From Isoetes taiwanensis (Eukaryota > Streptophyta > Lycopodiopsida > Isoetales > Isoetaceae), in contig JAJEKV010000531.1 in the NCBI GenBank assembly GCA_021234155.1, positions 92,650 to 156,649 on the forward strand: a stretch of 64,000 nt of DNA, in the 5' to 3' direction. The position numbers and the translations under genes are program-made. Numbering within the stretch: position 1 is the stretch's first letter; every line of letters starts with the position of its first letter. The notes below the pieces were generated by a model. It searched no databases. It was not told the origin of the DNA and was given only the letters and a program-made list of their open reading frames with translations. Shown piece by piece: positions 10,310 through 21,546 of the stretch.

Positions 10310-11436
10310 CTAGCCAAGCAACCAAAGACATACTTCACCATCTGCCCCACCTGAGACAAGCAGAGACATGCCTGTATTAAATTCCTCAGCTCTACTAGCA
10401 AGAACCCTTCTCACTGGAACATTATGAGCCAAAGTGGGCTCTCCACTAGGGTTCAAGGAAAAGTCCCATTTCCGAATGGTATTATCTGCTCCACCACTAA
10501 GTAGAGCAAACTTAGTGGTTGTAAGAGAATTAACCTTTTCTCCGTTGTGGGCTCGGCAGGCCTCTGCGATCAGCTGTAAGTTCAATCCATCCCAAATTCT
10601 TATACAGCCATCATGACCTGCACTAACCACGTTTCCTCCTTCATAAACCAAAGAGGAAATCCTACCCTGGTGAGCACCAATGCTGCCACACTTCTGGAAT
10701 GCCTGTGCAGACAATTTCTTGCCATCTTCTGGAAAATTCCAAGAGTGTAAAACGCCATCATTTGTCCCACAATACAGTTTTTGGTTCCCAACCATACATG
10801 TCATAATATCCCCTCTATAGATCTCAATATCCCCCATATGAGTGACACTGAGAACAGTTCCACCTTCTGTTTTACCTTCTTCATCCTGATCAAAGGCTCC
10901 AGTGAGCTCCCAAACCTTGATGACATTACAGGCTGCACTAAATGCAATGTTTCTATGCACAGTAACATCTCTAACCCATCCTGAATGTCCTCCCATTTTC
11001 ACATCTACTGGCCTCCACTCCCCTATTCGCCATGCCACTACCTCCTTCCCTGATGTGCCTGCAAAAACAAGATCATATGCTGTTGCCAAGCAAAAGACTG
11101 GTACCCCTTTGTCACCCCATGAAGAATGTATTCCTCTAAGTTGTCAAATTTTGTGAAATCGGCATTAAATTTAGTAATTCTAAGCAAAACCATCTGTGGA
11201 AGAAGATGCAAAAATAATCGCCCTTCATCATCTGGATGAAGAAGCAGGGATCTAAGGGATGTCTTATGAAGATGGCTTCTCCAGATACATCGCATGCCCT
11301 TATTCTCCACCATCTGAGCTCTAGCGGAGAATCTCTTGGATTTTGCCAAAGGAATAAATGATATTTTGTGACTATGGAATATGCGAGATGGAATACATGG
11401 TAAGCTTGAATTACACAACCATCCCATTATGCTCAT
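10310..11436 (-). CDS. WD40-repeat beta-propeller protein (apparent frameshift)
   Basis: The last ~270 codons (about 11130 down to the stop at 10310) encode WD40 repeats. Blades end in VVAWRIGEW, VIKVWEL, VLHSWNF, CIRIWDG, TIRKWDF and VCLWLLG, with GH or AH turns (GGHSGWVRDV, GAHQGRISSL), so about six blades are visible. WD40 proteins are interaction scaffolds, and I cannot name this one. The upstream part is open in a different frame from 11436 to about 11125 and ends in FDNLEEYI. The propeller frame then begins with HSSWGDKGVPVFCLA, preceded by an in-frame TGA at about 11150. Joining at 11113-11135 gives smooth sequence, which suggests a one- or two-base indel, or an assembly error, rather than an intron. 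No convincing start codon is seen; part of the N-terminus may lie upstream. A MITE sits about 0.4 kb upstream. Confidence 0.8.
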
Positions 11437-11852
11437 CTCTAACTACCCAAATCCAAATTTTAATAACTGTACCAGATCCAACTCCATGGGCTAGCCGTTT
11501 TCTGGAGGAGTGCCATTGCATAAGCATTCTTGTCCTGTCATCCTTACTATGTTGAGAAACTGTAATAAGGAATTTATCAACCGTTTTCTCTAGAAATTGG
11601 GGTCGCAAGGTGCCCTAATTTGATATCTGAAAAGATGAAGACCATTGGGGCAGCTCCAATTATTGATGGTATAGGTCGAGGAAGAAGAAGCAGCATCGAT
11701 GAGCCAAGCTCCACAATCGAGAAGAAGGATGCGCGGATTTGGGAAACGAAGAGAGAAATATAGGTTGATAACTGGGCTCCTCGTTATTTGAACGGTTTGT
11801 CGTCTCTTTCCTCCTCCTCAAATTTGGCATAATTGTTTTGTCCGAAGCATCA
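11437..11852. other. 5' flank of the WD40 gene
   Basis: A minus-strand frame (11411-11608), in the same phase as the propeller, is open and reads like protein, but it lacks an ATG and is preceded by a stop. It could be a further frameshifted part of the WD40 coding region or 5' UTR. No promoter element is clear. Confidence 0.35.
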
Positions 11853-11951
11853 GGGCGCGGGATAATCTTACCCTGGATTCGGGGATCCCGGAGGTGTGAT
11901 CCCGGAGGACGGGATCTCGGAGGATGCGTGATCCCGGAGGCGGGGATCCCA
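11853..11951 (+). repeat. MITE left terminal inverted repeat
   Basis: After the outermost GATAATCTTACCC block come four tandem copies of GATCYCGGAGG at 15-17 base spacing and a final GATCCC. Such subterminal repeats are often transposase binding sites. Confidence 0.85.
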
Positions 11952-12189
11952 TGTTAACTGCGCAGTTAAAAGGTGACTGCGCAGTTTAAGGCCATTTTTT
12001 GCCGGATTTTTGCTTGGCGATAGCAGCGGCGCGCCCTCTCTTCCTCCTTGGCATCAAAACAGCTCTTCTCAAGCCCATTCCGACCAACCTCGCATTGAAA
12101 CTGACCCGATTCCGTGGAGGATCGGCCAAGAAAAAGCATAAGAAAACTTGGCTGATTTTTCGCTATAAGGGGTTTTTTTTTTTTCGCGA

Positions 12190-12288
12190 TTCAAGCAGCA
12201 GGATCCCCGCCGGGATCACCGCCCTCCGGGATCGTCCTAGGATCACACCTCCGAGATCCCCAATCCGAGGGGTAAGATTATCCACGCC
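12190..12288 (-). repeat. MITE right terminal inverted repeat
   Basis: Reverse complement of the left repeat with more substitutions and small indels. GATCTCGGAGG and GATCCCGGAGG units are recognisable when read on the minus strand. Confidence 0.83.
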
Positions 12289-12383
12289 GAAGCATCAAAG
12301 GTGCTTGCTTCGGAATTTTATTCTCGAGAATGAATACTTGACCACAATAAATTATCCGGCCGCCTTCTCTTAGAATTGTGTCC

Positions 12384-12608
12384 ATTGAAACTCACTATTA
12401 ATATCCAACCTTTGACAATGCAATGTTGTTGCTTAGTAATGGATTTGTGTCAGTTTTGTTTTGGATGAAATGACATTCTTGAACCTAAACTTGGTTACCT
12501 TGGTCGTTGCAAACATTTTTCTTTCCTAAACTCTGTGAGATTGAAACCTACTATTAACATCCAACCTTTGACAGTGCAATGTTTGCTTTAGTAATGGGTT
12601 TGTGTGGG
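12384..12608. repeat. ~70-base direct duplication
   Basis: 12384-12452 and 12540-12608 share ATTGAAAC, CTATTAAYATCCAACC, TTTGACARTGCAATG and TTAGTAATGGRTTTGTGT. The two copies lie 156 bases apart just outside the MITE. No coding is evident. Confidence 0.75.
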
Positions 12609-12704
12609 TCTTAGATGACTAAAAGACATTCTTCAACATGAGGGACCTGAACTGCGTCACTACCTTATGTCCTCGCATCTTATATCTTATATTATAATGT
12701 TTTT

Positions 12705-12860
12705 TAGTGAGAATGAGAATGAGAATGATTTTTATCGTCCATCGAGGCCAATCGGCCTATGGGACCCATAAGGAGCGCAATAAACTTATTATTGTCCCGG
12801 TTAAAAACCCCCCCGAAGGGTTTTCGGGGAAAAACGCGGGCGTTAATAAGAATCTTTATC
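12705..12860 (-). mobile_element. Retroposon-like element, copy 3
   Basis: On the minus strand it has a GC-rich AAAACCCTTCGGGG...GGTTTTTAA hairpin-like block, then ATGGGTCCCATAGGCC and CCTCGATGGACG, a short A run and an ATTCTC-type tail (12707-12727 on the plus strand as GAGAATGAGAATGAGAATG). The body matches copies 1 and 2 while the tail unit differs. Confidence 0.6.
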
Positions 12861-12899
12861 CAAACTATATCAAGTATACATCAATGTATATATACATGT

Positions 12900-13806
12900 C
12901 AAGTGTGTGCCCGGAGGACATACCGATCTCGCATGTCCATAACCTCCCTCGAAGGTATGATCCTAGCACCCGTCACGGATGCCGTGCTCAATGTCACATG
13001 TAACGGTTGGCGGGCCCCACCAACTCAAAGATAGCCTTGTCGTCGAATTTGATCATTTGGGCAACTTTGAAGGGTATGAGATTCATCCTCAATGACTCCC
13101 ATTTGGCGGCGACGTAGCTCAATCGGCGTGGCTCACCAATCCATCCGCCCGGTCTCACCGAAGATGATGTGCCCCCGATGCGAATGGAGGCAATGGGTCT
13201 GCGCCTTTTCATGGGCATGTGGGCACGGTAGCATTCGCGGGCCTCGTTCCAATGTGGGATTTATGTGGCCCGGCGGTAGTGTCTTTGTCTTGACATGTTC
13301 AAAGGGCATTGGCATCCCAAAGTTTGCCGAGGAAGCAAAGGCGTCAAGATATTGCCTCAAGCTATGGTGATTCGGGCCTCTGTTTGCACATGTATGCACC
13401 TCGCGGCTCCCGCACATTCCATCTAACCAACCATTGAGCTCTCTTTTCCCTCCAAAGGGCCTTGAGGGCGCTATGCCCCATTGCCATGATATAAGCTGGT
13501 TTAGGGGAGACGAAGTATCGCCCATATTGACCACCACCGAAAATAGACAATGTGTCGATCAAGGGCCCTCACCAAGAGGCAAGAATCCTATCTCCTCGGT
13601 AGAATTTGATATGGGACTGTGGACTTCACTAGTGGTCGCCGTACAAGAAGGCTTCTCGGACCTGCTCCAAAGTCATTCCAAGTAGCAAGTGATACTTTGG
13701 GCCCCATACTTCCACCGGGTGATAAAAGGACAGTCTCTACTAAGACCTTGAGCGGGTGGTGATGGGTCCAATCATACAACTCCGCTCTATGACTATTGTT
13801 TTGCAT
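12900..13806 (-). pseudogene. Unidentified degenerate coding region
   Basis: The stretch is GC-richer than its surroundings. On the minus strand it is open in shifting frames: 13588-13806, 13362-13562, 13133-13537 and 12994-13218. Segments such as YLDAFASSANFGMPMPFEH and YVAAKWESLRMNLIPFKV look protein-like, but I cannot match them to a family. Two to three frameshifts would be needed to join them. It is probably a decayed transposon protein; a host gene fragment is possible. Confidence 0.35.
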
Positions 13807-16149
13807 TGCATATAGTGCCTTCGACTGCCGTCACTCGTGGAAATGTATGGATGTGTCCCAAAGGCATAGTAGAAGGAAACTCCACTCCCAAATACTTGTA
13901 TTAGTGCAAGTAATGGACCGCCCTAAATCGGCGGTGGCCTAGATTATTTTGCTGGATCGAGCGGAGGGTTGTGTCCACGATTTTCCCTAGGTTTTTAGCG
14001 CTTCGTTTGTGGCTCAGTAGGGTCAGAGCTTCGGCTTCCTCCAGTTCAGGGCTATGGTGCAGCCATGTGACTATCGAGCTCGCTTCTCCATCCATTTCGG
14101 ATCATCATATTTGTTCCTTTTTTCAGCTTTAGGGCAGTGCTACAATAAAATGGATTAGAAGACTCCTCTTGGTTTTAGTCCGAGATATTGATGCGAGGAG
14201 GATACCATAATACACAGAGGTTTCTAGAGGAGTTTTACAAAGGGATTTCTGTCATAGTTTGCCACAGCCATGGCCCACCGGTTAGAGAGAAGCATGAGCA
14301 ACCTCTGCCAAACCACCTTCTGCAGATATATGGCAAACGTGAAACTCTGTGTCATTCCAGCTCATTAAATTGAATCCTTCCTCCTGCAATATTATTTGCA
14401 GCTTCTACTTGGAAATCCGTTTGACATGGATGGTATTAGTGGAAGATTCCCGCAGGGGGAAATCTGTCATATAGGAGATTCTTCAGTCAAATCCTGGAGG
14501 GTTATATACACTGCTGAAGTTAGGCCTCCTTTTCTGAAGTGGAGAGTTATGAAATGCAGCAAACTCTATTCTTGCAAGGTAGGTGTTGCTTCCCGTAAGT
14601 CGCATTTAATTAAAGCGGCTCTCATTCCATTCCCACTTTTTTTTGGAACCCTGTTATTTTACACAAAAAGGACAAGGGAAAACTATTCGGCTGTCCAGAA
14701 TTTGAATATTTCTCTGTTAGGGTGAGTCCAATCTTTCCCCCTATTTTCGGATCATGAGTCGAGAACAAGAGGAATACAATTCAAACAAAGGAATTTCATC
14801 ATATATTGAAACCAAAGTTGTAGTTGAAAAAGATTTTTTTATTAATAAATTGAATAGCTACAATGTATTTTACATCGAACGCAGAGACCATGGCGATCTT
14901 GCTGTCACTACAATTACATCATCATGGTAGGGCGGTCCACCTTAAGGGAAGAACGCATGGGCTTCTTCTTGCCGTCTCAGAAGCCTTGGGGCAACCTAAA
15001 GAATGTGGAATGCCTCACGAGGGAGGTGTCTCATGAGCCACCCATTGACCTGTCCACGATTTTTCCACTCTCCTCTCGTATCTTTTCATCAATCGTAAGT
15101 CGAAATATACTCGTTCCCCAACCTCCGTGGATGTCATGCAATGCTTGCAAGATCCTTTGAGTTTTTGGACTGAAATGTTCTTCCTCTCTTCTTCATCCCC
15201 TTGAGGTTCCATAGCGCCTCGCAATCACGAGCAAGCTTATCCCAAAGCCCTGGCAAGAGTGTAGCCTGAGCGGGATCTGTGCCTGAACCACTTGGAGCAA
15301 AGAGAGTCCATGATTAACAATTACGTTGCCATTAGTCATAGCGAAGAAAAGAATGGAGAATTCAAAATAGATTGGAGAGCATTCATTCCATATAGTGCAT
15401 CCAATCACACAAAGAAGCGTGCAAATGGTCTCATCACGTTTTGTAATCTTTTATCCAAGATGTCTTTGCTTAATATTTTACTGTTTGTCTCATTTTTTCC
15501 CATGGACAATTTGCTTCCTCTGCCCCCCATTCTGCTCAACTCTGACTTCTTTACAAATCAGAGCCTCCAGTATTACCTCTGCTGTGGCTGTGTATAGTTC
15601 TTGCTTCATAGTTTTGCATCAGGAAGCCATCCTTCGGACTTTGAGAAAGAAAGCATACCCATAGCTAAAAATGAGGCATACAATCTTCTCCACGATATAA
15701 AGGGGCATTGATTATGTTAGATGAGTGCAGTTCCTTCTCAATTATACTGAATTAGACTCTATTGTGCTTTGGATGATCACCTGATGCGAATTTTTGCTTG
15801 CCATGTAAATCTGTTTGCACCACCAAGTGCACATACATGGGCAGTTGTCACAGCTGCTAACGTTAAGTTGGATCAAAGTCGACAATTGACCCAAATTTTG
15901 TCTTGAAACTAGCCACTTGGATATTGAGCGAGGCGTGTGTATATCTATATTGAAATCCTCAAAGCATGTTTCATAGTGAAAAACATGCAGTGCCAATTGT
16001 TATCAATCAGATAGAAATTGAAAGAGGTATGTTTTCTAACTTATGTTATGCCTTTTTTCATAATGGTTTCTCTGTTTTATAAGAAATCATTAATCATTTC
16101 ACAAAATTTAAAAAGGCCAGCTTCATGGATATTCTTTGTGCAGGTGAAT
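13807..16149. other. No supportable gene
   Basis: Several open frames of 60-110 codons occur on the plus strand (e.g. 14188-14373, 14396-14725, 15292-15597), with no recognisable domain. 15800-16149 could be the decayed upstream part of the PPR pseudogene that follows. Confidence 0.35.
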
Positions 16150-16560
16150 TCTGACAGGGTTAATTTATGCCTTATCTGGCTTGCTCTTCAAAATGATCTC
16201 TTCCAGCCTTGGGCAAGATGTTCTTGCCAAAAATGTTAGCGGGATGCCATTTGGACCACTATGATTTCTGGTTATATACAACAAGAGAAGAAGAAGAGAT
16301 TTTAAGGTAATCTATATAGGGATAGTTGAATTGTTTCATTGGATGTCATATAAAAATGAGGTTCTCATAGACTGCTTTAATTTCAGGTGATATCAGGGAT
16401 GGTTGCCTAATGAAGCATTTGACTTATTCCTGCAAATGTCATAGTGAGATATGATGCCACAGGAACTCTTTTTCATGGCAATTATTTCTGGCTATTTACA
16501 TTTAGTTTAGGACAGCTTAAAGATGCGCTCGAGTTGTTCAATTAAAACAATGCTGCCTCA
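16150..16560 (+). pseudogene. Decayed PPR (pentatricopeptide repeat) gene
   Basis: Broken frames contain phrases typical of plant PLS-class PPR proteins: RDAIWTTMISGYIQQ near 16240-16290, NEAFDLFLQM near 16410-16440, and FFMAIISGYLHL near 16465-16505. These match the motif core (W.tMIsGY, eAl.LF.qM) at about the expected 35-residue spacing. Stops and frame changes separate them, so the gene is dead or misassembled here. PPR proteins bind organelle RNA for editing and processing. The family is very large in ferns and other plants, so decayed copies are expected. Confidence 0.6.
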
Positions 16561-17578
16561 CTTACGTGGGACCAGGAGTGGTGTACGCCTTCTGCTTTAT
16601 GCCAAATTTCATTTCTTGATGTTTTTGCAAGTAGGCGCCAAATCACATGAACCACTGTTAATTCAATTTTAATCAAAAATTCGTAATTGCAGTCATTATG
16701 TCCAGTTCTCTATTTTTGTTCTTTTGTGGAATGATTTTAATAGGAAGTGACATTAGAAACGCAAGACTTGATGCAAGGCCCGAGGGTGAACAAAGCATAG
16801 ATTTTACTACGACTTTTTACCCCGTTCTTGATGTGGCTCGGTTACCAGCTATACTTAATTACCTTGCGAATTCTTATGTTGGTACTGAATATGAATAAAG
16901 GACTGTATATTTTGTATTATTGTAGATATTGAGTAAATTAGTTGAAGGTGTTGTATGAGGAATTCTAGGGAGTCCATGACAATACAATGGTGCTTCTTGC
17001 AGACAACAACGGGGAATGTTGGTCTTTATTGGGCTTAACCTATAGGAATTTGAGACTTTGAACCAATCTCTTATTCATATGTTCCAACCAACCAACCAGC
17101 CATTTATTGATGTGTTCCAACCAACCAACCAACCGATGATACAAAATATCCTTGATCTTTGATTATAATGGTAATTTGCTCTATACACCTGCCTATTAGA
17201 TTCATGTGTCTTTCCATGGATTCATATTTAATAAGTACTTATCATATTTATATGATAATGAGAAACAAGTTAACTTTCTGAAATGATCGGGTCAACATAT
17301 GCTCATATAGTTTACAAATTCGTTATTGCATATGTTAGGTCTCATAGGGTCCTCTCTCTTTCTTTTGGACATGCACTCTCCTTTAGAAAGTGTTATGTTT
17401 TATGCATTGAACCTTTCACCTACAACAATGGCAACTATAGGCAAATAATGGTGTTCTCACAAATCTTGAATAATTATATGCACTCTCAAAACTTTCTACC
17501 TATGCATCTCAATAAAGCTTTCTCATGATAATTTCATGCATGCTTCCATGAACGTCCTTCAGCAACCTTTTATTATGC
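16561..17578. other. No supportable gene
   Basis: A 66-codon plus-strand frame (16698-16898), with a hydrophobic start followed by a charged region, has no known relative that I recognise. Around 17080-17135, CCAACCAACCAACC blocks occur twice beside TGTTCCAACC, a small microsatellite. Confidence 0.35.
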
Positions 17579-17788
17579 AACCTTTTTGCAAGCACTCTTC
17601 TATAATGCAGCTTTATTGCAAACATTACATAAATAATGCTTACAATAGTAGCATCTTCAACCTATGTGGACACAACCCTTCTATAACGCAATCTATTTGC
17701 AAGCACCCTTGCAAGCACCCCTTGCAAACGTTACATAAAGAATGCTCATCAAGCAACAATATTAGCATCTCCAACCTATGTGGACATA
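17579..17788. repeat. ~111-base tandem duplication
   Basis: Two units share TTGCAAGCAC, TTGCAAACRTTACATAAA, AATGCT and AACCTATGTGGACA, at 17579-17676 and 17690-17788. The second unit has an extra internal TTGCAAGCACCC copy. Confidence 0.8.
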
Positions 17789-18074
17789 TGTACAAATATA
17801 TTTGCCTGCTAATCCTCATGAACTCAAAAATTAATTTGCAAGTTTAGTTCATACGACTCTCTAATAAACATACAACTAATTTAACCTCTTTCAATCACGC
17901 GTTCAGTAAACAAATGTAGTACAAAAACAAAGAAATAGCAATGAGTGACAAAATTGGCCTACATTATCTGTTCTAAATTACATCAAGGCCTCCATGTTCA
18001 AACCCTTACGATTTGGCGTATCAACCTTCAGTTATATGTAGAATCTTAGACATAATTTTGTATACGACAAGCAA

Positions 18075-18465
18075 CCAATTGACGGAGCCCTTGATTCAGA
18101 ATGATGCATATGAATCAAGAAGAAAACGCTCAGAGAAAATTAGAAGTCTCTGTTCATGAAAAGTTGCCCCCCTCTTCGAAGAAATCCCAGATTCTTAAAT
18201 AGAGCACTATTTATCTAGCCGATTGGTTCTACAAGAAGCTCAAGGGTCGAATAATGCAGATTCGCCCATACGGGCCGTTTTTAGATCCCTCCCGATCGTT
18301 TGAATCCATGGCGAGGCCCCTTCTCTTTTGCCTACATTAAGGAGGAAGCCATTGTTGGCTTTTTTGAATAGGCCCACCCAATCGAAAGTGCCACGTCACA
18401 CTTTAGTAAGGCATTAATAACCTAAGGTTTGGTTTTTATGTTAGCCCCTTAAAAAAATCGTAACA
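18075..18465 (-). mobile_element. LTR-like copy, minus orientation
   Basis: Read on the minus strand it starts TGTTACGATTTTTTTAAG and continues with GGCTAACATAAAA and AGGTTATTAATGCCTTA. It matches 36931-37311 over its length. Both copies have a TATA-like CTATTTAAGAATCTG near their middle and a GAGGGGGGCAACTTTTC block after it. I infer an LTR because the other copy is preceded by a clear polypurine tract. No partner LTR in the same orientation is in the window. Confidence 0.68.
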
Positions 18466-20676
18466 CATTCCTTACATCTACAAAGCATTCAACAATTATT
18501 AGTATACTATAAAAGCATAATTGTTTTCTCGAAGTTAGACATACATGATCAACACACTCATCCTGTACCCGATCTTTTACAAACTTCAAATGTTTACTAT
18601 CAGATGTACCAGCACCTTCATCATCCTCACTAGATTCTTCTATTATTGTAAATCTCTTCACTATGATGCTAGGCTTCTTAACTACCAAGGAACTATGACA
18701 AAAACTCCATAAACTATTAATGTGATGTCGTTGAGAATGTATAGGTGGCTGCTAGATTTCACTCAAGAGAGTGTTGCATATAGCATGCCGTATATTGACA
18801 TGCCCCGTGGACAGATTACTAGTTTGTTCAATGTCGTCCTCTGTGCCCTATGAACGGTGCGTGATGCGTGGTGCATAGAATCCGTTGCTGTTGTCCATAA
18901 GTGTTTCAGGCACTCTTGGGCACATGTCCTTGACTTGCGAATGAGATCCATAGGAGGTCTTTTCCTCTCGAGTTCAACATCAATGTTCGAAGTTAAAGCA
19001 ACTACCATATTCAGCTTTAGTCTCAATTTGGCATGCAATCTATGTGTTTGGCTTGGATTGCCTGGCAATGACTTCATCCAAGGGCATGCTTGTTGATGAG
19101 TGGCCTTTGCTGGAAGGATGATTGGATTGCCTAGTATTTTAAAAAGACCTAAATAGACAAACGGGTTATTCACCATACCGAAAGACTTCATGCCCCGAAT
19201 GTTATGTCATTGTTATGCATGATGAATATAAAATTGATGCTCTAGGGCATAAGTGGTAAAAGTCATTTGCATTCTTGCTTGCAGTTGGCTCACTTCTTTG
19301 GTAGTGTGACATAAGCATAAACTAAAAGTTAAGAATAAGTATCAAAATGAAGTATTGGCTTGTGTTAGCAGTAGAGGGACTAATGTGTAACATCTAGGGC
19401 AATTATCGCTGGTCATGGTCAATAAGATATTCTTAAAGACTATCTAGAACATAATTTAAGAAAACTTTGGAATAACAACACTTGGGGTAAATGTTGAAAA
19501 TAAAGTTCTTGAATTCTACAAAGGAATTCTGAAGGGATTTAAGGTTTTGCGCCTTTGCTTTCTTATGACTACGAAGTAGGATCTTGGTTGAATCAAGGAA
19601 GGTTGGCAGTTTCGAAAAGCCTTCAGATTGAGGTATGAAAATTCCTTTGAGAAGTGCCAAAGGTTGAGATAAGGTTAATTGCCATGTCCAATATGGGATT
19701 GTTGGGTCAAGAAACTAACCTTTATGAATGTACCTCTACTTATAAAATCTATAGTTGAAGTACTATAGTTGCATATGGTATCTAGCGCAGTTACAGGGCA
19801 GAGTGCAAGCTGCAATATAGTAAGGTTGAAAACTTATTATGTAAAAGCCACTAAGTAATGATTATAAAGCAACTTGTTAGTTGTTTTAAGGAGTTCTTCT
19901 GCGAAGGGCACTTAAAAGTTATGCGGCGCTTTTAAAAACAAAAAAAAACTACAAGTTTGATGATCCGTGTCAAGCTGATCTTAAGCAAGGCTTAATATGA
20001 TGCAACTCAGGCTAATAAAGAAGCATGCGGCTTCAAATAGGATCATATGGATTATGGAGGCATGCAATAATATGTAGCATTCATACAATTGATTTTGTGA
20101 AGTCGCTTCTCTAGAGGATACCAAGGTTAGAATCAATGAATGGACCGAATGACAATGTGATTGGACCATGTGGTTCAATATAAAGTCAGCATCTAATTAC
20201 TAAGGTTGATTAGAGAACCTCAATACCACTTCTTTGGAAATAAGGATGTCACGAGCTAGATCCCCTCAAGGAATCCACTCTATATACAATTGGAAGTTGC
20301 AAATATGTCTCTGTTATTCAAGATGTTCAAGCAGTGGCTTGGGGTAAAACATATGGGTCGCAATATATAAGTTGGGCTTGTATAGGTGTTGTAGTAATAC
20401 TCTAATTTATAAAGTAAGATGTCTTGTGCTTGCCACTAATAATTGATTCTATCTATAATTTTTCCAACCGATCTCAATAAGGGGCAAGTCAGTATAAGAA
20501 TAGTTTCACCTCTAAGAGTGTCTTGGGGTTGAATTTTTTCCCGGCTTCACGCCAATGGTTGAAAGTGTATGGGCAGATTCCCGGGAAATTGAGTTCCACA
20601 TAGGACTCTTTGAATAAGAGTTCAAGTATTGGTTGATTAAATACAATGGAAAGCTTTTGTCAAGAAGTCGTAGGTA
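18466..20676. other. Unidentified; possible internal part of an LTR element
   Basis: Two minus-strand frames, 18449-18688 (acidic, with EESSEDDEGAGTSD) and 18763-19191 (142 codons), lie upstream of the LTR-like copy in its orientation and could be eroded element coding. I recognise no domain. The rest has no supportable gene. Confidence 0.3.
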
Positions 20677-21330
20677 TTGATGGACCAATTTAAAGTTGCA
20701 ATTAATTTAGGTAAGTTATGTGATGCAAGACACTTGCAAGCAAATATAAGGGTTGTGCTTACCTCCTCAAGTACTTTATCACCTTCTAAAAATGGCACTC
20801 TACATGACTTTGCCTTCTCAATGGCAATCCATCCGAACCTTGTTTGGTCTAAATATAATCCTCCAAAGGTAAATGTTCTATTTTGGCGTGTGATTCATCG
20901 CCTTTGAGAGTTAATAAGATGGTTCATCGCTTTTAAGCCGGGAGTAAGCCCACTTTGCCCAATGTGCGAGCATTGCATTGAAACATTGGAGCACCAGGCC
21001 TATATTTGTGTGCAGAAATGAGTAGTCTTAGGTCCCGCTGCATTCTCTTTTGGAGTATCTTTGGATAGTCAAGACTTTCTTTTGGGTATTTATCCAAATC
21101 AAGGATTGTTTCTAAAAAGGATTGCATTTCACATGGCAAAAGTCTTGGCTAATATGGAGTGTATGGAAGCAAAGGCTAAGAAAGGTCTTTATGATAAGCA
21201 TATTTCTTTCTCGTGTGGTGCTTCAAGAAATTCTCAGAAGAAGTTGTATAATTGTTTTCGATCTCCAATTGGCCCCGATAGTATTAAAATTCCAATATGG
21301 AGTGATCATCTAAAAAGTGATTGATGCTTC
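20677..21330 (+). mobile_element. LINE ORF2 C-terminal remnant (zf-RVT)
   Basis: The plus strand encodes the C-terminal end of a plant non-LTR retrotransposon polyprotein. NPPKVNVLFWRVIHRL (about 20858-20907) matches the PPKV..FLWR core of the RT-associated zinc-binding domain. CPMCEHCIETLEHQAYIC (about 20957-21012) supplies its C-x2-C...H...C residues, and LIWSVWKQRLRKVF (about 21147-21190) is the usual trailing W..WK.R...F segment. These lie in different frames, so at least two frameshifts are present. Endonuclease and RT domains are not recognisable upstream. Confidence 0.7.
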
Positions 21331-21507
21331 AGTGGACATTTCTTACCGGAAGTACTTTATAATATTTATAATAATGTGCTTTTGAGAACAAACTCAAATC
21401 TTCTACCTTCATCATGGCATAGGTAATAATATAAATATAATGTAGGTATTTGATGAGCTTGAAGATTCAAAAATTAACATGCTATTTCAAACTCAAAGTT
21501 GCATGCC

Positions 21508-21546
21508 ATGCTTAAGGACTTGGGATGTCCTTCTTTGCGTAAGAGG
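21508..21546 (+). pseudogene. 5' part of a short ORF split by the LTR retrotransposon
   Basis: Thirteen codons starting at ATG 21508 run up to the retrotransposon edge in a frame that resumes exactly at 31948. The target-site duplication AGAGG forms the last five bases of this part. The product is unknown. Confidence 0.4.
21542..21546. repeat. Target site duplication AGAGG (left)
   Basis: AGAGG lies directly before the TG of the left LTR and is repeated at 31943-31947 after the CA of the right LTR. Five bases is the usual duplication for Ty3/gypsy and Ty1/copia integrases. Confidence 0.92.

Larger units (their letters stand above)
11853..12288. mobile_element. Mutator-like MITE with 9-bp target duplication
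   Basis: The ends are inverted copies of each other for about 100 bases: the left starts GGGCGCGGGATAATCTTACC, and the right, reversed, starts GGCGTGGATAATCTTACCCC. The element is flanked by perfect direct repeats GAAGCATCA (11844-11852 and 12289-12297). A 9-base duplication with long terminal inverted repeats beginning in G is the signature of the Mutator superfamily. At 436 bases it cannot encode a transposase, so it would be moved in trans. The inverted repeats are built of GATCCCGGAGG units. The centre holds two AACTGCGCAGTT-type palindromes and an unrelated core that may be captured DNA. Confidence 0.88.
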
